Shown here piece by piece: positions 60,405-64,000 of a stretch of DNA of 64,000 nt (positions are counted from its first letter, which is position 1; each line of letters begins with the position of its first letter). A program made the position numbers and the translations under genes. Source of the stretch: Bacteroidota bacterium (GTDB lineage: Bacteria; Bacteroidota; Ignavibacteria; UBA10030; UBA8401); contig DATJPT010000007.1 of the NCBI GenBank assembly GCA_035506275.1, positions 60,207-124,206 on the forward strand, written 5' to 3'. The notes beneath the pieces are model-generated. The model was given only the letters and a program-made list of their open reading frames with translations, did not search any database and was not told where the DNA came from.

Positions 60405-60812
60405 GTGCAGCATACACTTCGCAAATCAGAAATCCTTCGTGGTTATTCCGTTTTCTCCGATGTTCTGAAAAATGGAGAGTCCATCCACGGCTCGACGCTC
60501 CACTGCTACGTTCGGAAAAAGAAGAGAGAAACGAACATGCCTGCCGTCCTCGCAGGATTCGCCGTTCCGCGCAGGGACGTTCCGCTGGCGGTCGACCGGA
60601 ACAAGCTCAAACGATTGATGCGGGAAGCATTCCGGATGAACAAGATAGGGCTGAATGAAACGGCGCAAAAAACAGATTCACAGCTCTCGATCGTCTTTCT
60701 CTATAAGCAAAAAAAGGGCGCCGACATCCGGCGGGTTCAGTACGCTCAGATTGAAGGCGAGCTGAGGGAAATGACAGCAAAAATTATTTCGATGATCGCG
60801 AGGAATTCATGA
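60405..60812 (+). CDS. rnpA: Ribonuclease P protein component
   Basis: Basic protein cofactor of RNase P in tRNA 5' maturation. 135 residues. [20 protein letters not shown] at the N-terminus, the FAVPRR strand, and the RNR signature in [17 protein letters not shown]. Start GTG at 60405, inferred. Its last codons overlap the yidD start by four bases. Confidence 0.93.
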   Translation: MQHTLRKSEILRGYSVFSDVLKNGESIHGSTLHCYVRKKKRETNMPAVLAGFAVPRRDVPLAVDRNKLKRLMREAFRMNKIGLNETAQKTDSQLSIVFLYKQKKGADIRRVQYAQIEGELREMTAKIISMIARNS

Positions 60813-61021
60813 CGCGGATTTTTGTCGGCGCGGTCCGCATCTATCAGATGCTTGTATCTCCCCTTCTTCCCCCAAACACATGCAGGTTCTATCCCTCGTG
60901 CTCGCACTATGCGATCGATGCTTTTCAAAAGCATGGTCCGTGGAAAGGATTGTGGCTTACGATCGTGAGGATCGGCAAATGCCATCCGTGGCACGAAGGC
61001 GGATACGATCCGGTGAGGTAA
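60809..61021 (+). CDS. yidD: Membrane protein insertion efficiency factor YidD
   Basis: 70 residues: [20 protein letters not shown] with the conserved cysteines of [19 protein letters not shown] and the C-terminal [13 protein letters not shown]. Associates with the inner membrane and aids YidC/Sec insertion. ATG overlaps the rnpA stop. Confidence 0.95.
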   Translation: MTRIFVGAVRIYQMLVSPLLPPNTCRFYPSCSHYAIDAFQKHGPWKGLWLTIVRIGKCHPWHEGGYDPVR

Positions 61022-61059
61022 AAAGACACTCGTTCACCCTGAATTGGAGTTTGATGTAA

Positions 61060-62868
61060 ATGGATAGACAGTCAACCCTCGGATTTATTCTCATCGCCAT
61101 CGTTCTGATGACGTGGATGTGGTGGAGTTCGCCGCGTCCCTCGCAGCAGCAGCTTCAAGCCGGAAAACAGGTTGAGGAAGCGAAGAAAGACTCCTCCCTG
61201 ACTCCAAAAGTTGAGGTGGAAAAGAAGCGCGTCGAGACGCAGGTGGAAGCTCCCGAACTCTCCGCCAAGGACACGCTCGGAAAATATTTTTCTCCCGCCG
61301 CATCCGGCAGCGAGCAATTCCTCACCGTCGAAACGGATCTCTACACCGCCGTTCTTTCAACGCGGGGCGCCGTCATCAGAAGTTTCGAGCTGAAGAACTA
61401 CAAGACATGGGACCAGCACCCGGTGCAACTTGTCTCGAACGTTTCGACCGGGGACTTCAGCCTCCTCTTCACCTCGACCGAGGGGAAGCTGATCAACACG
61501 AGGGGTTTATTTTTTGACGCTGCTCTTCCGCCGGCGGGAAACGTTCGTCTGACAGGAACGGACGAGTACTCCATCGACTTTACCCTTCACGCCGGTCCAG
61601 GCAGCATCGTGAAGACGATTCGCTTCAAGAATGATTCCTACGGATTGGACGTCGGCGTGAAGCTGCACGGCATGCAGGAGATCATCGCCAACTATGAATA
61701 CCAGGTGATCTGGGAAAGCGGAATCAGGTATGTCGAGCACAACAGCATCGACGAATCCCGCCAGGCGCAGGCGTTTTCATTCGCTGGGGGGGAAGTAGCG
61801 AACGTCGACGCGACAAAGCCGGGGGAAAATCCGATCTCGAACACGAGCGGCTCAACAGAATGGGTCGCCACGCGGAACAAATATTTTGCCGTGGTGATGA
61901 TCTCCGACGACAAGAAGGCGGACGGCGCATACCTCGAAGGACGGTGCGAAGCGGCGCCGGACCACGGCATCATCGAGCATTATTCCATCGGACTGAAGCT
62001 TCCTTTCAAGAATTTGGAGGAGGAGTCGTCGCACGTTACACTCTTCATCGGACCGCTTGACTACGGCATCATTAAGGGATTAGGACACGAGCTCGACCAC
62101 ATCATGAGCCTCGGATGGTCATGGATACGGCCGATCACGGTCTACTTGTTCATCCCGCTCTTCAATTTCCTGCGGCTGTTCATTTCAAACTACGGCATCA
62201 TCATCATCGTTTTCTCGATCATCGTCAAGGTCGCCCTTCATCCGCTCACGCGAAGCAGCATGAAGTCGATGAAGAAAATGCAGGCGCTGCAGCCGATGAT
62301 GGAGGAGATCCGGACGAAGTACAAGGACGATCCGAATCAGATGAACATGCAGATCATGAAGCTGTACAAGGATTACGGCGTGAACCCCGCCGGCGGATGT
62401 CTGCCGATGCTGCTCCAGCTCCCGATCCTGTATGCGCTCTATGCACTTTTCTCGAATTCGATCCAACTTCGCCAGGCGAATTTTGTCTGGTGGATCAAGG
62501 ATCTTTCCGTGCCGGACGTGATCCTCGAGCTTCCGTTCACGCTGCCGTTTGTCGGGCTCCACAATATCAGCGGGCTCGCGCTGATGATGGGAATAACGAT
62601 GTTCATCCAGCAGAAGATGACGGTGAACGACCCGCGGCAGAAAGCGATGGTCTGGATGATGCCGGTCCTGATGACGCTCCTCTTCAACAACCTTCCGTCG
62701 GGGCTGAACCTCTACTACTTCGTCTTCAACTTGCTTGCGATAGGTCAGCAAGTCTTCGTGAACAAGCAGCACGGCAACGATCCGTTGCAGAAAGTTTCGG
62801 AAAAAAAGAGATCGGGCGGGATCATGAACGCCCTGGCCAAGAATTTGCCGAAACCCCCCAGCCGGTAA
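61060..62868 (+). CDS. yidC: Membrane protein insertase YidC
   Basis: 602 residues. TM1 LGFILIAIVLMTWMWWSS, a Pro/Lys/Glu-rich linker, the large periplasmic P1 beta domain (about 90-340), then the conserved five-helix insertase core with YGIIIIVFSIIVKVALHPLT, the cytoplasmic coiled hairpin MKKMQALQPMMEEI, and NPAGGCLPMLLQLPILYALY. Hydrophilic-groove arginine probably in HPLTRSSMKSM. Gram-negative-type YidC, consistent with the T9SS genes. Ends at a strong terminator. Confidence 0.96.
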   Translation: MDRQSTLGFILIAIVLMTWMWWSSPRPSQQQLQAGKQVEEAKKDSSLTPKVEVEKKRVETQVEAPELSAKDTLGKYFSPAASGSEQFLTVETDLYTAVLSTRGAVIRSFELKNYKTWDQHPVQLVSNVSTGDFSLLFTSTEGKLINTRGLFFDAALPPAGNVRLTGTDEYSIDFTLHAGPGSIVKTIRFKNDSYGLDVGVKLHGMQEIIANYEYQVIWESGIRYVEHNSIDESRQAQAFSFAGGEVANVDATKPGENPISNTSGSTEWVATRNKYFAVVMISDDKKADGAYLEGRCEAAPDHGIIEHYSIGLKLPFKNLEEESSHVTLFIGPLDYGIIKGLGHELDHIMSLGWSWIRPITVYLFIPLFNFLRLFISNYGIIIIVFSIIVKVALHPLTRSSMKSMKKMQALQPMMEEIRTKYKDDPNQMNMQIMKLYKDYGVNPAGGCLPMLLQLPILYALYALFSNSIQLRQANFVWWIKDLSVPDVILELPFTLPFVGLHNISGLALMMGITMFIQQKMTVNDPRQKAMVWMMPVLMTLLFNNLPSGLNLYYFVFNLLAIGQQVFVNKQHGNDPLQKVSEKKRSGGIMNALAKNLPKPPSR

Positions 62869-62875
62869 AAAAAGA

Positions 62876-62902
62876 AAGGGCTCATGAAATTCATGAGCCC
62901 TT
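62876..62902. terminator. Bidirectional terminator after yidC
   Basis: 13-bp perfect stem AAGGGCTCATGAA (62876-62888) / complement (62890-62902), A-run to the left and T-rich to the right; separates convergent genes. Confidence 0.85.
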
Positions 62903-62927
62903 CTTGTTTGAAGAAACACTTCAGAGC

Positions 62928-63698
62928 TTACTTCTTCATCTTCGCTTCTTTTCTCTTCTGCATCTCCTCACCGAGCCATCCGCCGACGAACGACAGAATA
63001 AATCCCCCGATCAAACCGATCACGAGATATTGGAGATCGAGCATAGCGCCGAAGCCGAAATAAATGAAGAGAAAGTTCAGGATCACGCCGAGAACACCCG
63101 CCAAGGCCGCCTCTTTGATGGTCACGCCCGGAGACTTATAGCCAACGATGACGCCGGCGATGATAAAGCTTGCCCCCAGAGAGATCAGAATTCCCGCTAC
63201 GCCGAACCGCAGCAGCGCAAAAAGTCCATAGACGAAAATATTGTTGAGAATAAACCCGACCACCGTTCCGGTGATCACCCATGCCCATTCAAGTCCGGCT
63301 ATTTTCTTTTCTTCCTCGGTCCGCTGCAGAGAACCCTGCAGCTCTTCCCCGACCCAGCCGCCGAGGAGGGCAAGAATGAAGGCGATGAACGGCGCGGCGA
63401 TCATCTGTCCTTCTGGGGGATTGTAGTCGAACACATAATGGAGGATCGCGATCGTGATGACCATTGCGAAGACCCCGCCGATCGCCGGCTCCTTGACGGT
63501 ATATCCCGGAGATTTGTAACCGATGATGATTCCCATGATGACGTACGAGAGCAGTCCGATAAAGAGCGGGATGTAGAACGAGTTAAAGGTGTCGGACATG
63601 ATCTGGAACAACAACGTCGTCAGCACAACGCCGACAATCGTGCCGATACCGATCCACTTCCACTGTAAACCGGTACGTTGCTGAGTTTCTGTTGCCAT
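62928..63698 (-). CDS. Membrane protein with internal duplication
   Basis: 256 residues with about eight hydrophobic segments in two homologous halves. Half 1 contains GIIIGYKSPGYTVKEPAIGG and GGWVGEELQ; half 2 contains GVIVGYKSPGVTIKEAALAG and GGWLGEEMQ, separated by a charged linker (QRTEEEKKIAG). Not recognised as a named family. The symmetry suggests a small transporter, channel or membrane scaffold. ATG 63698 with GGAGG upstream (AAGGAGGCATTC before the ATG). Confidence 0.75.
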   Translation of the reverse strand: MATETQQRTGLQWKWIGIGTIVGVVLTTLLFQIMSDTFNSFYIPLFIGLLSYVIMGIIIGYKSPGYTVKEPAIGGVFAMVITIAILHYVFDYNPPEGQMIAAPFIAFILALLGGWVGEELQGSLQRTEEEKKIAGLEWAWVITGTVVGFILNNIFVYGLFALLRFGVAGILISLGASFIIAGVIVGYKSPGVTIKEAALAGVLGVILNFLFIYFGFGAMLDLQYLVIGLIGGFILSFVGGWLGEEMQKRKEAKMKK

Positions 63699-63829
63699 GA
63701 ATGCCTCCTTAGCGGCGAGCCGTTGTCAGATGGGGAAAAGCGTCAGAGTAACTGGGAAAAGTTCTTGATTTTAATTCTCAAAGTCAAGGTAATGGAGTCC
63801 TGGGTAGTGTCTCAATTTGGTTTGATAGG

Positions 63830-63858
63830 GATCCTTTCTTTCCGAGAAAGAAAGGATC
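63830..63858. repeat. Perfect 13-bp hairpin
   Basis: GATCCTTTCTTTC (63830-63842) / complement (63846-63858) with a 3-base loop. Lies in the 302-bp region 63699-64000, which holds no convincing gene within the window. Confidence 0.7.
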
Positions 63859-63933
63859 AAAAGAAATCTCTCGTCCGAAGGATCCCTTCGGGGAAAATCG
63901 TAACGCGCGGATTCAATCCCAGCCGCACCCCCG

Positions 63934-63995
63934 CCAATTTCGGTGCGAACAAGTTTTTCGAACATCATCATATGGAATTTTTGCACCGAAATTGG
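63934..63995. repeat. 13-bp inverted repeat at the window edge
   Basis: CCAATTTCGGTGC (63934-63946) and its complement (63983-63995), 36-base interior. Possibly the end of a mobile or MITE-like element that continues past the window. Confidence 0.55.
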
Positions 63996-64000
63996 AACCC

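Noticed and set aside
62115..63668. 517-codon plus-strand ORF spanning the yidC end and the duplicated membrane gene
   Set aside because: Out of frame with yidC, runs through a strong bidirectional terminator and antisense to the next gene; highly charged low-complexity translation.

Overview
The window comes from a Gram-negative bacterium of the Bacteroidota/Ignavibacteria/Kryptonia kind. Three large secreted proteins end in the type IX secretion sorting domain (NYPNPFNP- or NFPNPFNS-type motif, then a beta-sandwich ending in GVYFY or a related form). Several promoters have the Bacteroidota form TTG-N19/20-TAnnTTTG. The window holds the chromosomal replication origin region: dnaA flanked by DnaA-box clusters, then rpmH-rnpA-yidD-yidC, and parS sites around mnmG about 48 kb away. 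An NfnAB pair suggests ferredoxin-linked, at least partly anaerobic metabolism.

Layout. 0-8.9 kb (minus strand): a branched-chain amino acid operon ilvB-ilvN-gltB-ilvC-(cimA, cut by the window edge). It is preceded by a leader ORF that is very rich in Ile, Leu and Val and by a hairpin that looks like an attenuator. 8.9-15.3 kb (plus): mnmE-mnmG-rsmG-murQ, with parS sites on both sides of mnmG, then a DUF2461 gene and a pseudouridine synthase. 15.3-34.5 kb (mostly minus): metabolic and hypothetical genes, including nfnAB, a degenerate M1 peptidase homologue, a three-gene HisC-like/nucleotidyltransferase/CDP-alcohol transferase operon, pyrF, an S9 peptidase, dcd and two cold-shock genes. 35.2-47.8 kb (plus): a transhydrogenase-like flavoprotein, T9SS-exported proteins, a HerA-type ATPase, a nucleotidyl cyclase with three periplasmic CxxCH heme sites, and a GHL10 glycosidase. 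47.9-57.9 kb (minus): a beta-propeller protein and the elongasome genes mreD-mrdA-rodA, followed by a sensor kinase and response regulator. 57.9-60.1 kb: dnaA with its two flanking origin regions. 60.2-62.9 kb (plus): rpmH-rnpA-yidD-yidC. 62.9-64 kb: a duplicated membrane protein and hairpin repeats.

Most notable: the candidate attenuator of an ilv operon that also contains glutamate synthase; the tri-heme adenylate-cyclase-type receptor; a possible bipartite oriC; the head-group operon at 25.1-27.8 kb; and an intergenic repeat family that appears to encode a signal peptide in one gene and a stop codon in another. No tRNA, rRNA, CRISPR array, transposase or prophage was seen.
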